Source: Chrysemys picta bellii
Lineage: Eukaryota > Chordata > Testudines > Emydidae
NCBI RefSeq assembly: GCF_011386835.1
Contig: NC_088800.1
Span: forward strand, 992,001 to 1,056,000
DNA length: 64,000 bases
Reading direction: 5' to 3'
Shown: in pieces, positions 15,901 through 29,682 of the stretch
How positions within the stretch are numbered: position 1 is the stretch's first letter
Layout: each line of letters begins with the position of its first letter
The notes under the pieces: generated by a model
What the model was told of the DNA's origin: nothing
The model's database searches: none
What the model saw: the letters and a program-made list of their open reading frames with translations, nothing else
Made by a program: the position numbers and the translations under genes

Positions 15901-15982
15901 GGACGGCAGTGAGTGGGGCTTCAGAAAGGGGAGACGCCCATTTCTCCACAGCTCAGCTAGAGAACCTCTTCCACGGCGCAGC
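12916..15982. other. ZNF710 intron, no recognised element
   Basis: Apart from a poly-C/poly-A junction at about 12962-12987, I see no gene, RNA or repeat I can name. Confidence 0.4.
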
Positions 15983-16422
15983 CAGTGGCGTAGCCAGGAT
16001 CTAAGAGCAGGGGGAGCAAACATAAAAAAAGGCACCCCCTCCTCTGGCCATACCCCCCCTTGGCTCCTCCTCCGGACGCTCCGCGCCCCCCCTTGGCTGG
16101 CTCCTCCGGCTCTGCCGCCCCCCCTTTGGCTGCCGGCCGTGCTGCGCCCCCCCTTGCTCCTCCAGCCACGGCTGCCGGCCATGCTGCGCTCCCCCCCCCC
16201 CCCCCCGCTCTGCCTCCTCTGGCCGCGCCTGCCACCCCGGCCCATTGGCTACGGGCCGCCCTGCTGCACCCCCCCTCGCTCCTCCGGTCGTGCCGCCCCC
16301 TCCCCATGGCTCCTCCAGCCGTGCTGCCCCCCCTTGCCTGCTGGCCGGCAGGCGCGCCGCTTTTTGAAAACGTGCTGAGGGGAAGCGGCTGCTTCCCCTG
16401 CACCCCACTAGCTACGCTGCTG
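15983..16422. mobile_element. hAT-like non-autonomous element with C-rich internal repeats
   Basis: The ends are CAGTGGCGTAGC and GCTACGCTGCTG, approximate inverted repeats. Flanks GGCGCAGC (15975-15982) and TGCGCAGC (16423-16430) match at 7 of 8 bases, consistent with an aged 8-bp target duplication. The interior is a run of imperfect C-rich repeats of the CCCCCCTTGGCTCCTCC type. It produces long but spurious open frames on both strands, including a 308-codon one. Confidence 0.75.
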
Positions 16423-17999
16423 TGCGCAGCAAAGGTGAGCAAACTGGAGTCCTTCCAGCTTGAGCTGGGAACAGGGTCTGGGTGTAGGGCCAGGCCTTTT
16501 GCCTCGCACTGCAAGAGTCTGCCTGACGGGGGCCATAGGGACTGGTTCACGAGGTCAAAGTACCAAAACTGCTTGGGCCAAGCCGGGGCTGCCACAGTCA
16601 CCAGAGCTGGGTCTTGTTTGATCGTCCTGAGGAGTCTCGATACCAGGGGAACAGCCGGGCAGGCGTACATGCACCTCAGGCCCATGGAACCAGAAAGGGG
16701 TCCGACGGAGAGCAGGACCGACTGCCCTGACAGAGCAGAACCTGTGCCACTCCTCGGTCAGGTGGGATGTGCCGCAGGGTTACAGCGGGGTGTCGTGGAG
16801 AACGGATCCTAGCATGACTTGATGGTGCTGGCTGAGGTGTTCTGCAGATTGAGGAAGTGAAGAGCTACTCCGGAGACTTGGCGATTGCTGCACCAGTGCC
16901 TGTGAGATCGCCTCCTGACACAGTGGTGGCATGCGAGCCCCCAATGCGTGTTGCTATAGCGCATCACGGTGTTGGCAGGGAGTTCTTGTCCTGTGGCACA
17001 CTGAAGACCTGGCAGAATGCCTACACATGCCAGCCGAAGGGCCCTCAGTCCTGGAACGCGCCTGTGGGGTTTGCTCCTTGCCTTCTAAGGGGTCCAGCCA
17101 TGACCGCCCAGCACTCGGCGAACACCCTGGGGTCATGGAGAGGCCGAGGGAGAGCACTCTGTATTGGCAGAGAGACTTTCCCACGAGGAATCTGAGGGGT
17201 GCGTCACCATATGGAATTATGCGCCCTGGATGCCAGTCTCACCTTCCTGAACCCAAATCGACAAACATGTTGAATTGAAGATGCAGGATGGGGTGCCCCT
17301 CACCCTTCTTCTTTTGAACTAGGAAACAGAGAGTAGAACCCCCAGCCTGGGAACTTCTCTAGAACCCCCTCTTCTGGCTTTCAAACAACTCTCCAAGCTC
17401 GTCAGCAGAAGCCAGCTCCCCACAGACCAGGATCCACCAACTCAAAGCAGCACCAGACCCTGCCACAACAGATGCAAAACCTGCAGACACAGCTGCACTG
17501 CTACGATGATCAGCATCCCCCATGACACCTTTCGAGTTCCCTGGTCCTACAAATGCCCATCACAACATGGGGTGTATCCCATCCAGGGCACTAAATGCCC
17601 CAGAACAACTGTGTGGGTGAAATCAGACAACATGACGCTCTCCAGTGAGCTCATACTGAAAAATGATACAAGACAAACACCCTGTCACCTGTGGGTGAGC
17701 ACTTTTCACAAAGCAATCACTGTCTCACCTGTCTGTCCTCACTCGCAACGGAAACCTGCACAAACACCTGGCAAAATATGAGCCAGGGAGCTTAAATTCA
17801 TAACTTTGCTAAACACTAAAAATCATGGACTGAATAGAGACACTGGATTTATGGCTTATTACGACAATCTGTAACCCAATTAACTACAACCACCCCGCAG
17901 CTCGCTCTCCCCTCCCACCCCCCCAAGACTGGAGGGGTGTTAACAGGCCACTTCACCTTGAAATGTGTTAACTACTTACGCTAAACAATCTGTTTCTCC

Positions 18000-18095
18000 T
18001 TGTATTTAGCTGTGAGGTGGAGTACCTTTCCCAGACCCGAGGAAGCGTTTCTCTCTCACCAACAGGAGTTGGTCCAACAACAGATATTATCTCTC
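18000..18095 (+). repeat. Interspersed retroelement tail (CACCAACAGGAGTTGGTCCA family)
   Basis: The segment TCTCTCACCAACAGGAGTTGGTCCAACAACAGATATTA is split here only for reference; its core CACCAACAGGAGTTGGTCC is at about 18058-18076. It matches a tail I recognise as common in reptile genomes. A second copy in the opposite orientation is at 30662-30830. The class is uncertain and may be Penelope-like. Confidence 0.5.
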
Positions 18096-19339
18096 CTGTT
18101 TCATGCAGCTGCCCTAGGAGACGTTGCTGCAGGTATGTGGAGGGGCATCTCCCCTGAGGTGGGACAGCACAACGGCACCCTGGCATTCGCTGCACCTGTT
18201 ACAATTAGCATGTGCTTCTAAGCATGTAGCTAACCTGTCTGAAGTATTAGGCATTTTCTAAGCAAGGAGACGGTGCCCAACAGAAGGGGGTGCTGTTCCA
18301 CCAGCTAGACCCGGGGACACGAATTCAAGCAGACCCCCAGTGCAGTGCCGTCCCAAAGCCGTGCAGGAGGAAGGATATGATCACCCGCTCCAAGCACTAG
18401 CGAGTCACAGGGCCCATTCGGAGCCATACCAGCATTGGCAAGAAGATAAAGGAAAGGTGCAGGGAATGGGGTGCATGTGTGGGGGCTCCCACTGGGTACA
18501 AATCAGGAGAGGGACTTTGTTTAAGCCGGGGAGAGGTTCTAGCCAAACTGAGCTAGACTCAAGAGAGTGGCTGGGAGCTACAGAGGCAGGTCCAAGGTCT
18601 GTCCCAGCCCAGGGCAGGAAGCCCGCAGGCCAGCATGGCTCTGGTGTACTGCAGCAGTGCAGAACCCACTTCCTTCTAACACTTTCAGCTCACACCATGT
18701 GAGCCACTCACTTGTTCCTTAGAACCAGGCAGGCGGAGTCAAACATCACTCCAGTGCTGAGACAGCTTCGTTAACGTTTGGGGAAACGACTGACCCATTC
18801 CTAAGTTCTGCTGCTCTGACCCAGAGAGCTAGTCAGCCTGTGCCCTGATTTACAGACAAGATCTTCCCTCTTCGCAGTGCACCACAGCAAGCTGTTTGCA
18901 CGGTGCCACATCTGGAAGGAGCAGCCTTTTGACGCACCCTAGCACGTGCACATCTGTAGCTCAGGGTCCCTGCAAAAGGTTAAATAGAGCATCAAACATA
19001 CCTGGTCAGTCTCTAGACTAAGTCTGGCTACTGCTCTCTCCAAAGGACAGCTGGGCACTGCTACACGTCAGTCAGAATTCCTCCAGAGCGCCTGTTCCTC
19101 TAGTATGTGTAAGAGGAAAGAAGGAAATGCAGAGCTGGCGAGCTAGAGGACACAAAGCAAGCCCAGAGCAAGGATTCACCAAGCCTCCTTTACTCTACTA
19201 CCAAAGGCAATATGTGAACAGAGCAATGTCAGCCTTTCCTCATGTTCAGGGTTTGGTGAGGAGGGAACGTCTTACACAGATGTAGCTGCCTGGGAAGAAT
19301 TTAAAGTCTTACCCTGGGGTGGGGGAGGGTGGCCAGTGC

Positions 19340-19570
19340 AGAGAAAAGAAAGCCAGACAAAAACAGAGAAAGAAAGAAGAGACAGAGAGAAGGAGGGGCA
19401 GGGAGAGAGTGGAGGCAGAGAAACAAAGAGAGGAGAGGGGGGATGGGAGACAGGAGAGAGAGAAAGAGAAAGAGAGAAAAGGGGGATGGGGAGCGATGGA
19501 AGGAGGAAGGAGAGAGATGGGGGAGGGGGAAGGCAGACAGTGAGGAGAGAAGGAAGGAGAAGCGAGCAGC
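19340..19570 (+). repeat. Long polypurine (GA-rich) tract
   Basis: About 230 bases almost entirely A and G on the plus strand (AGAAAGAAGAGACAGAGAG and similar), lacking a simple unit. It creates charged Lys/Glu/Arg open frames that are artefacts. It lies in the large ZNF710 intron. Confidence 0.85.
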
Positions 19571-20688
19571 TGGAAAGCAGGGACTGTGGGGTATGCAGTA
19601 CGTTACCGTCCCCCTAGGCTTCTTGGCCAGGGTCTGCTCTGACTGACCCTGGGGTAAATCCAGAGTAACTCCTCCAAAGTGAAGGAAGTTCCTGCAGACC
19701 CACAATGCAAAATCTGGCCTCTAGGCCCCCGGGAGTGAAGGATACCCATTCTCTGACCCACCAGTGCCCACTGACAGCGCTGGTCAGAGGACTCCAGACT
19801 AGGTCACATCAGCAATATCCCGCCAGCTGGACAGAGCAAAACGTCCCCAATGTCTCCTGACAGAAGGTTCGGACACTGCAGCTACCGCAGGGGTCACAGC
19901 CCTTGGGCCTGACACAAGGGTGATGCTACCGGCTCTAGATCTCAGGGCATCAGAGTGCTGCTGGCTCCCAGCGACAGCACAACCTGGGACCTACAGCACC
20001 TGGCCAGTTCAGCTGCTGCTCCAGAGACAACCAGGCAGCGTGTGTGGAGAGCACAGAGCATCAGGGAACAGGGCACCTGAGCAATGCAGGCACAGGGAAA
20101 GTGAACGGAGATTGCCAGAGACCCACCTTTCCTTCCCCACTCCCACGCTTTCCTCACCAGCTGTACAATCCACCACCCAGCTGACCACTTAGGCAACTGA
20201 ACCTCTTGGATCATGTTACTTGTGGACCCCCAAGGAAACCCTCTAGCTCCCCATATCGCAGCCAATTGCCCTGCCCTTCAAGAGGGCCAGACACGCTTGG
20301 AAGCCACCAGTCCTGCTCTCTACTCAGACAAAGGAATCAAAGAAAGCAAGACACCCGCTTCCACGAGAGTGCGTGTCCCCCCTGCAGCACCGCCCGACAC
20401 TTGCCAGGCTAGGGAGGAACCAAACACAGGTCCCCAGCACAACGGCATCACCTTTTAGACCATCTAGCTACTTCAGGACTGATCTCTGTATTGTAGATAC
20501 TTCTCCATCTTCTCCTGTCCGGGTGGCGTTTCCAAAGCCATGATCCTTAAAGTTTGGAAACTACTGAATATCAAACATCAGATTATCATTGCCACATGTG
20601 CAGTTTCCTTGGTTCGCGCTCAGCTTGGTGTTTCACTCAGCAGATTACGCCCTTACGCCCCACAGACACATCGGCCATCAAGTAAAAA

Positions 20689-20709
20689 CCACCACCACCA
20701 CCACCACCC
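20689..20709. repeat. Short (CAC)n microsatellite
   Basis: About seven CAC triplets in a row in otherwise unremarkable intronic sequence. Confidence 0.8.
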
Positions 20710-23700
20710 ATACCTCCTGCCAGTATTGCTAGGAGCCGACAGAATCCAGCTCCCCCCGCCCCATTAATCTGTTTGTCAATCATCGCAGAACTCCCTCCCA
20801 GCATGCACACAGGAGGCAGGGTCTCCAGATATCGGTGCCAGAAGCGGAGTGCAGAGAGAGGGATTGGAATGACGAGAAGTGCAAAACCAAGGCATTTCCT
20901 GGGAGGAAAAGAATCTGGAGAACTGGCCTGAAGAAGCTAGTCTATACAATTCTCAACGAAAGTGATGGAGCTAAAAGCAGGCACTAGGTTCCCCTTTGCA
21001 TGGCCCGAGACTAGCAGGGGTGGGGAGCCAGAGTTCTCTTCCCCAGTTTTGCAAGGAGGAATTTGAAATGATTTTGAGAGGGGAAACCAATTCCCTGTGA
21101 TAATCTGGCCTTATTGTCTGGAGAACAATTGAAATCCTGATCTGAGGCGTAGCGGACCAACCCGCCTCCCCCTTACAGGCTCGTCCCCGGCCTTGGCCAG
21201 GATCACACGAGCAGAGGACTCTGGCCCCTTCCAGTGCACACAAGGGAGAGATTCCTGCCAACCTGGTAACCATCACAGACAGGCTTTTCCCAGCCGCAGC
21301 TTTAAACTGACTCCAGCCATTACACCCGATTCAGCTTCCCACTGCTCCTGGTGCCACTGGGCGAATGCTGGCGTGCACAGGAAGGGTTATGCAAAGCGAC
21401 ACATTCAGAACTGGGACAGTCCTAGAGAATAGAGGGCAGGGGACAATCCTGCACCATTCTCCAGGGCTGGGGGAAGGAGGGAGTATGAACTAGAGAACCT
21501 GCTGGGTCCCCTCTTTCTCCAGTTCTATGGGAGCGATCCTTTCCCTCTGTGGCTGCAGGGGCGCAGAGGCACTGGGACAGCCTAAAGACAGGAGGAGGAG
21601 GAAAGTGAATGACACACTCACCCATGCTTCTCATAACAGGACCAATGACTAACAAAACCCTTCAGCACAGAACAATTCGGGATTCCTACCTCCTGACACT
21701 GTCAGGACATGGCTCCCCAGGACGTGCAGAACGGACCCAAAAACCTTGCTTGTGTGCGCACAATTCAGTCCTTTGGACTTTTCTAGGACACCCGTCCAAG
21801 CCGTCACCCGCAAGGTGACAGGTGAGGGAGCAGAGCAAGACAACTACAGTGTTAGCCACTCAGACAAGGGAAGCAACCTGCAGAGAGGTTTTCTACACAC
21901 ACTTCACAGGGGGAGAAATGGGGAATCAGACAAACGTTGTTGTTTCACTTCCTCACTTTTAAGTTTCCTTTTTGTGCAACTGTCTCGATTCTGCGCCCAG
22001 ATGGAAGCCTGGGAATGGCTCTTTTCAGCAGTTTGACCGTTCGGATATCTCCCCCTCAGCTTATATGGTGGCAAAGTGCTGGGTCAGGACAGCAGCCTTT
22101 CAGCCGCAGAGATCGGACTTCAAACCTTCCTTAGCGCCACCAAGTACAAATGCGGTTAGTGCTGCAATCCCAGCACAAAGCCGCTAGAACAAGCCTACTC
22201 AGACACGGCCCCCAGTTGAAGTGGTGGCTCCACGAGCACTGCCAGAGCTCAGCACCGAACTGCACGAATGCTGGTCAGAACAGAGGAGCGGCCGCAGGGA
22301 CTCTGCTTCGCACGGCGTCTTGCCCAGCGCTTGCCCGCACTAAGCCGAGCTCTAGCCAGTGGGGTCAGTCTGTCTAACGAGTCCTAAAGGGGATCTCTAC
22401 TTAGAAAGCTCCAAATTGAGTTCTTGATGTTCTTCTCCCCCCGGCACCTTTCCCAACCCCCTTCCATTCAGGGCCTGAATCTCAGCTTCATCGGTTCCTG
22501 ATTGCTCTAGCCCACACATCCAGGCTGTGCCTGGGCCATGGTGCTTCTTCAGGCCGCTCTCTCCAAGACCTGGCCTTTCCTTGCCATCCACACAAATTAA
22601 ACTCTTGTCTAGCCCCCCCGCATCAGCTTACATCTTGACTATACCAACCTTCTCCTCTGGCCTTGACACAGGGCTCTAGTTCCCCTTTGCAACCATTCAG
22701 AATGCTGCTGCAAAAAATCATCTTCCTGCCTTGTTGCTGCTGGCATGTTGCACCCCCATCCCCACCACTCTCTGGTCCCCCACTCCCCCCTCCCCCCAGC
22801 TTACCCTTCCTTCTCCCAATCACTGGTACAGCACAGGCATGACATTTGCTGCAATATTAACCTGTGTGGCACTGCAGCTCCCTCCCTCCCTCCCGTCCCC
22901 TCTGCCTAGGCTATGGAGCCCAGTCCGCTTGTCATCAGTTCAGATACAGAAGTTCTTCCTCTAGGCCACACTTATGGATCCTTGGATGGAGCTTTTATGG
23001 TGCTACACCAAAACCTTTAACGTTCACATGCTTCCCCGGTCTTCCTGGTCATCGGCCACTTACTTACCGAGACGCTTCCCATTCCACTCTGGGTAACGTT
23101 TCTTGTATCGTCTTCCCTTCAGCTGAAGCCACACTTACATGTCTGGAAGGCGCCTGCATCTTCTCTAGAATCCATGAGTGTGCGTTTCACTGTCCTCTCA
23201 TCAGGATCTTCTTGGTTTCCAAAGTTTCTGAATGTACTGGCTGAAGGCACTCTGTTTCTTGGTCTCTTCCTTCGCAATCCTGGCATGGACGCCATTGGGG
23301 CCTGCAGAGGCTCTCATTTCCTGTTCTTGTGTGGCTATTTGCTTGGGTCTTTCTTCTCCCTCTTCTGGGAAATAGCCTGTGCCTGGAGTTGACATCTCTT
23401 CCCTGCTCTTCTTTGTAAAGACTGCTAAAAATTAAATGTTTCCTCAATCAATGTGCCTCTTGTGTTTAAAATGCCTCTTCTCAGCCATCTCCTTAAATAT
23501 CTCCTTTCTGATCTGTTCACTACACATTTGCATTGTTTCTTATATAGGTTTTATTTGTTGCCATTTTATTTTTAATCATTCAATGTATCAGTTCTCACCT
23601 GTACCTGGAATCTGATGTCTCCCTTTCTTTCCCACACTTTTTTTGTTTTAAATACACACACACTGGTCTCTTTATAACCTCAGGTGTATTCCTTGCTAGA

Positions 23701-24721
23701 TGCCAGCACACACATTCTGTGCTGGAGAGAGATTCATTTACTTCTGGACACTTCACATTCCCCGCCCCGCACTCCATTGTTCTAAGTGACTGTTTCACCT
23801 AGCCCTTCCTCTCAGCTGAAATCCTTCTGTCCCACCCCGCTTGCAGTCCCAGGTGGCTGCTCTACCAGTGCCAGGTTGGCAGTTAAATCACTTGTGTTCC
23901 AGAGCAGCCTTAGTCAACCCAATGAAAGTTTGGAGCTGACAGTCCTACAAAAGTCCATCGCGGGCTTTAGGTTCCTGGGTGTTTCAGAAGTGCTGAAGCT
24001 CCCACCATTACAGCTGAAGTCAATGGCAGCATCTATGGAAAAAAGCCCTTGAGGATCTCAAGGTGAGCACCCCGAAAATGAAGACATCAAAGGGAGTGGC
24101 TACTTTTAGAAAAATTTGACCCATCTCTGTCTGTGGTAAGGAGAAGTTTGGCCTGAACCTCACGCCATTTGATCTGTGGGATTGGGTAAGGGCAGGGTAT
24201 GTGGAATAAATTCTTCCTTACCAAGTTTATAAATCAAGGCTCATCTGCCCGATTGCATCATCTAGTGCTCCTACTCTTGGTTGGTCTCTCAACGTTACTC
24301 AACAGGTCCTTGTTTTCCTCTAGCCCCTATTTCCTTAAACAGATTCCCACTCGATATACCAGCCTGTGAGAGTCCACAGGGTTGAGCTGCTGTCTCCTTT
24401 TCACTCTGCATTGGCCAGGACACCTTTCGGAGGATTGTTAATCTAATATTGCAGTACAATTAAGTTACACATGTGCTTAAGTACTTCGGTAAATTGGGGC
24501 CAGAATGAATGCTTTGCCTAGGATGTCTATCTGGTTCAGAATCTTCCTATAAATCACCCCAAACAGAACTCTAGCAGGATACCGAGACTGTTGGGATGTA
24601 GATGGAACACAAAAGATGGGATGAGTGTGGCTACTTAACACAGACCTATGAAGCAGCGTGGACTAGCTGTTCCAAACATTATACAGGCCTGTCAAGCCAA
24701 CGGGGCGCTCTAACCCAGCCT

Positions 24722-25005
24722 AACGTGGGGCTGGTCCTCACCAGACACACTACATCGGCAGCGCATCTGGTTGAGACGCGCTCTGTTGAGGGGAGAGCAC
24801 TCCCCCGTCGCTGGATTACTCCACCACCACCAGAGGCGAAAGTGATGTCGGCGGGAGAGCGTCTCCCACCGACTGCGCAATGCAGACACCGCTTTGAGTC
24901 GACGTCACTTATGTCGCTCAAGAGGGGTGGGTTTTTTCACACCCTGAGTGACATAGTTACATTGACTTTAGCAGTAGGGGAGCCAAGTCCTGGGTCTTCA
25001 CTGAG
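24722..25005. mobile_element. Degraded inverted-repeat element, copy of the TGTCTACACTAG family
   Basis: Diagnostic blocks include ATGTCGGCGGGAGAGCGTCTC near 24846, GTCACTTATGTCGCTCAAGAG near 24903 and CCTGAGTGACATAGTTACA near 24942. The same blocks recur at 32809, 44098 and 61561. Termini are not clear in this copy. Confidence 0.6.
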
Positions 25006-27137
25006 CAAGAAAGTGGTGATAAACTGCTGTACTTGCATTTACTGCGAGACGCCTTCCAGAAACTTGTACCCACCCTCTGGCAAAAGCTCTTCTCTGCCTT
25101 CGGGACAGAACTAGAGATAATCCTTTTCCGTGACCAGTGATACCTACCCATTGTAAATAAACCAGACTGACCTACACTAGGAGCTGGTGTTGTAAAGAAT
25201 GGAAGAGGAAGGGAATTTGTATAACTGGCCAGCTGCTTAGCAAATAATTTTTTTCTTTTTAAAGAAATCAGAACCTAATTTAATTGGTCTCCCATGGCAC
25301 CAATGTCTTCAAGTTAGGCATTATGTATTTCAACTTCTTAGGTAACTGTTTTGCAGAGAACGTTAACCTTAATAAAATCAATTGCTTCTGGAGGATAAGG
25401 AAACAACAAAACTAACTTCAGCCTTTGGCAAATTTCCTGACAAGGGAATAGCAGGATGACATTGTGATAAAAGGATCTGGAAGGCGAGTTACCAACCACA
25501 ACTGCAGTATGATGGGGACACCAGATACCGTTTCAGTGGCACCTTACACAGCAAGATTAAAAATACACACCGGTTGGGTAGGGATAGGTGTTGGGGAAAG
25601 AGGTGATTTTATGTCCACATGGTGGTCACGCTCAGCTAGTAAATACTGTGATGCAACCAGACCACGATACACTGTTGGATGTTTACTACTGAATGATCTT
25701 TTGGCAATTCTGGTGGGGATTCCAAGCTGAAATGGTTACATTCCAAAGAGCTCATAGCTTGTCTTTTCATAGTCACTAGACTATTAGCAACCTCACACTG
25801 CAAAAGAAAAAACACTTCTCCAAAACTAGAGGAATGGTTCCCAAAAATACAGGAGGCTGGTTTTTCTGTAACATTGAGTATGTATACAGAAAATGGACAA
25901 ACAGATACTTGGTTAGCTTCCTCCCCGACACAACACACTTACTTGCAAAAAAGGTTACATATGACAGGTTTTTTAATGTTAACAAGTTTACTCATTAACA
26001 GACCAAAGCAAGCCTACTGAAGACATAATTGTCAAGGTGTTTGTTTGTTTTTTAAAACGTGTAGCAACAGTTCCTGGTGACATAAGGAGGTTCATCCTCC
26101 AATACCCTGCCTACAGAATAACGTAATGTTTCTCTAAACAAAAACAAAAAAACAAAACAAAACAAAAAACGTGAAAAGCTCAGTTTTGAAACCATTACTA
26201 TTGCATTTCAAATGCGTGTATGGGAATGATTTGTAAGCCTGCTTATGCATCCTACACAGATAATTTTTTTAAAACTGTTCTTGTTCACTTTTCTATTTAT
26301 CTAAGGGCACAAGTTCATGCCAGGTCCTCAAACTCAAGGATAGATGGTTCCTTCTGCTCTGTGTTTTGATAACTGGGATTTTTCTTTATTGCTTGTATGT
26401 GTCTTTCATAAATCTTCTTAGATAGCAGACCTGATTAGGCAATGAGTTCTGATAAATCTGTATTCTTTCTTTCTTTCTGGCAGTATTCCAAGTTCTTTTT
26501 CTTAGTGTATGAGCAAGTGCTCAGTGTTGGGAAGATGTGCTGTATCTGTAGTTTTTGAGCTATGCAGGATTCTGTCCGGAGGCAGTAGTTCTAGGGAGTG
26601 GGAGCTGAGACACAGCAGAGGAGCAGCTTGCTTTCTGCCTTGGTCTCCAATTCTTAAAGCAGAGTTGTTCTCAGGGACTGGGGCATTGGTACTAGATGAA
26701 GATTCCTGAAAGAAGAAATTGTCCTGTGTGCTGCTTAGCAATCTCTGTCCCAGAACTGGTGTGTGTCTACGATTAAAACATGCCCAGACTCTGCCCAACC
26801 ACTGATTTCTCCTCAGTTGGGAATCTGACCTGCAAACCCCAGACACACGCTACTGCTCAGTGACTGGACAGTGTTGGTGTCAAAACAGGATGCTGCTGTG
26901 GGAATAAGGAGCAATAGAAGGAGCAATTTCAAGCCATAACGACGTCATTGCTCCAGATCTGGGCGAGGCCCATCGGTGAGGCACAAGGGGGGATGGGGGA
27001 AGAGAAGAAAGCTTTTATTGCCCCTCCAGTCTCCAGACTTGCGCACACACTCAGTGGAACTGTTGCGGTCCAACCCAGGGGCTGCAGCAGTGTCTCTGGG
27101 CAAGCCGACACTGCCCAGGGAAACCTACTGCACTGAG

Positions 27138-27359
27138 TCTGACTGACTTGGGCTTGCGGGGCTAGGGCTGAGGCTAAAACAGGCAGACATCCTACTTGGG
27201 CGTAACCTGGTGAGGGGGAGGGTCTTGGAGCCTGGGCTCCAACCCAAGTGGAAACATCTACATGGCTATTTTTATCCCTGCAGCCCAAGCCCATGTCAAT
27301 TGATCTGGGCTCTAAGACTTGGTGCCGTGGGTTTCTCTCTGCAGTGTAGATGTACCCGG
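27138..27359. mobile_element. Partial inverted-repeat element (GCAGTGTAGATGTACCC end)
   Basis: The right end reads CTGCAGTGTAGATGTACCC. The body is rich in GGGCTTG/GCCCAAGC blocks arranged as inverted repeats, for example around 27150-27180 and 27285-27295. This resembles a common turtle non-autonomous element. The left end could not be placed. Confidence 0.5.
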
Positions 27360-27949
27360 TGAAGCTAGGTCACTTGCTTTAGCTTGCCTGTTCCCAGAAC
27401 ATGAAATTACACATGTGGCAGTCTGGCTAGCTCACCGATTCCTATGGTGGAGAGACCAAAGCTTAGCTAGATAGCAAAGACACAAAATTCCCTTGCCACA
27501 GCAGTACTGTACCCAGCCATCGGTTTCCATCTCTACTGGATTCTTCACCTTCCCCTGCCCCAGTAACAAAACCTTCACTTCTAAAGAAAAGATTCACGTT
27601 CAGCTCAATTTTATTTTTTATCATCTGAAATGTGCCCGCAGACAATCATCTGGAAAAGACACACACGGCACCTCCCTATCACCCCGAATTCTGAGTTCCT
27701 TGTTCATTTGCACACTCCTGTGCTTTACCGAGTGTGGCCCCAATGTAGCATCCAGTTTCCAAAGAAAGCCTTCTTGGACCGGAGGAGAAATGTTTCAGAC
27801 TATGGAAATTAAGCTCCTGAGGGGTCAGTGTACGAGGGGTAGCATAAGCCAAAGTAATTCCCCTCCAGGGGAATGGAGCAGTGATCCAAAATACTCTTGT
27901 GGCATCCCAGGGGAAAATATTCAAGTTTCTTTTTGCTAGTTGACCCAGA

Positions 27950-28270
27950 ACTTCCCCCCTCATTTCCCTTTACTGTTCAGAATTCACTCCCCCTCCTTTA
28001 CCAAACATTCATTGTCTTTAAATCTTTTGTTCCCCCACCCCCAGTATCTTCCGTCCTTGTCTCCTCTCTATTTCTCTCTTGCTCTCTCATTCTTTCTGTT
28101 TCCCTAGCAACACCTATCTCAGCTCTGTGGATCTGTTCTGTCTCTCTCTCTCTTATCTTTCTTTTTTCTCTTTCATCTATCTCCTAATCTTCTTCTCTAT
28201 TCCAAACCTCTCTGTCCTTTGCTTGCTTTCTCTCTCGCTTTTCATCTCTTCCAACGTCCCCTCTCAGTCT
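27950..28270 (+). repeat. Pyrimidine-rich low-complexity tract
   Basis: A stretch dominated by T and C on the plus strand, including a CTCTCTCTCTCT run near 28141-28152. It yields Ser/Leu/Phe-rich frames without biological support. Confidence 0.7.
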
Positions 28271-29157
28271 TTGGGTTACAATTATCTGAACATCACTTAA
28301 CCCCCCCCCAAAAAACACAAAAACCAACTTCATTAGCCACCATGCCACCAATTCAGCTCCAACCGTTCTTGCAAGCCATCTGCACCGTTCAGACCCCCTA
28401 CAGATGTCAGAATCAATTGGTTTTAACCTCAAACACGCACCCTGCCTGCCTGCCTAAAATACAGACCTCCATCCTCAGGCTCGCAGGCATGCCCTCTATT
28501 CCCACACCCTCAAGGAAGCAAAGGGGAAAGAGAATTTCCATTTCACTTATTGCTACTACGAGAAGTCCAGGATCCAATAAACGGGTATAAATATCTAAAA
28601 TTGTGCGCAGTCATTTATTGCTCCATATCCTTCTGGTCTAGATACATGGCAAAGGACCTTCACTTGGCCTTACTTTCACCACATAAACCAGCCTTGCAAA
28701 CACACCCCTACTTTACCAGACCCTCCCTCACAGAAAACTCCTCCTTTCCCCCCCACCTTTTTCTAATCTCAACCTCAGTGACCGGGTTTTTATGCCCGTA
28801 CAGTATAGGCATAAAATCAGCAAGCCCCCGCCCCCAGACCACGCTGCAAGGTGGGGGTTCTATCCAAAGGGTGCGTGTGTCCCAGGCCATTCCTGAATTG
28901 CCATCTGTATCTAAAGCAATCCAAAACAGGAAAAACAAAGTTTGGGGTGGGCTGGGGTGGGGTCGGGGGGGAGGGGGAGGGATGAAAACAAATACAGAGA
29001 ACTGACTGTACTTGCTAGCACCTTGGCCCTCCACGTCACAGAAACGGAACCACGGATGGATGGAAAACAGCATCCTTCAGGAAGTGGAGAAGCTGTGAGG
29101 GGCTGGGGCTGACTCAGCACTGCATAATCACTCTCAGTTGACCAGCACTGTCTAAGC

Positions 29158-29682
29158 CAGAGATGGGCAAACTTTCTGGCCTGACGGCCACATCTGGGTA
29201 TGGGAATTGTATGGTGGGCTACGAATGCTCACGAAATTAACAATTCAGAGATATTCAAATAAACTTTATTAAATAAAGATACATTTTAGTGGAAATAAAC
29301 ATTAAACCTTACTTATGATTATAAATATACCATCATAAAAGTATTACAATAATTAAACCAAACTTACCTCCTTTCCACGCCCTGTTTGATTAATGTGAAC
29401 AATGCACTCCCTGGCCAACTACTCTTGGTTTTAGCCTCAACAATGGAAAATTAACACTACTCACACAGAGAGTCACCTAAGCCAACAAGGAGCAGGCACG
29501 TGGGCTTGCACATTCCAGGCTCTGATGGCGCATTTGGGTTGTGCAGCCGCAGTAACGTGTGCCCTCATGCAGGTCCCACCAGAACACATGGGAGTGGTGG
29601 ATAGGCAGAGCAGGGCAAGCTACTGACCCCGCTCCCGGGGGGGGCCGGATGCGGCCCACGTACTGTAGTTTGCCCACCTCTG
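29158..29682. mobile_element. hAT-like non-autonomous element (CAGAG-TGGGCAAACT ends)
   Basis: The left end is CAGAGATGGGCAAACTTTCTG and the right end is the reverse complement of CAGAGGTGGGCAAACTACAG. Flanks GTCTAAGC (29150-29157) and ATCTGAGC (29683-29690) match at 6 of 8 bases, an aged 8-bp duplication. It is 525 bp with an AT-rich middle. Confidence 0.8.

Larger units (their letters stand above)
16423..24721. other. ZNF710 intron, mostly unassigned
   Basis: Holds the retroelement tail at 18000, the polypurine tract at 19340 and the CAC run at 20689. The rest has no recognisable exon or element. It is a reasonable place to look for conserved enhancers by alignment. Confidence 0.4.
25006..29157. 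other. ZNF710 intron, mostly unassigned
   Basis: Contains an A-rich patch near 26139-26170, the partial element at 27138 and the pyrimidine tract at 27950. No gene signal was seen. Confidence 0.4.

Noticed and set aside
15319..16245. 308-codon Gly/Arg-rich minus-strand frame and its neighbours
   Set aside because: Most of it is the C-rich interior of the hAT-like element at 15983-16422.
19319..19646. Charged Lys/Glu/Arg frames
   Set aside because: They come from the polypurine tract in three registers.
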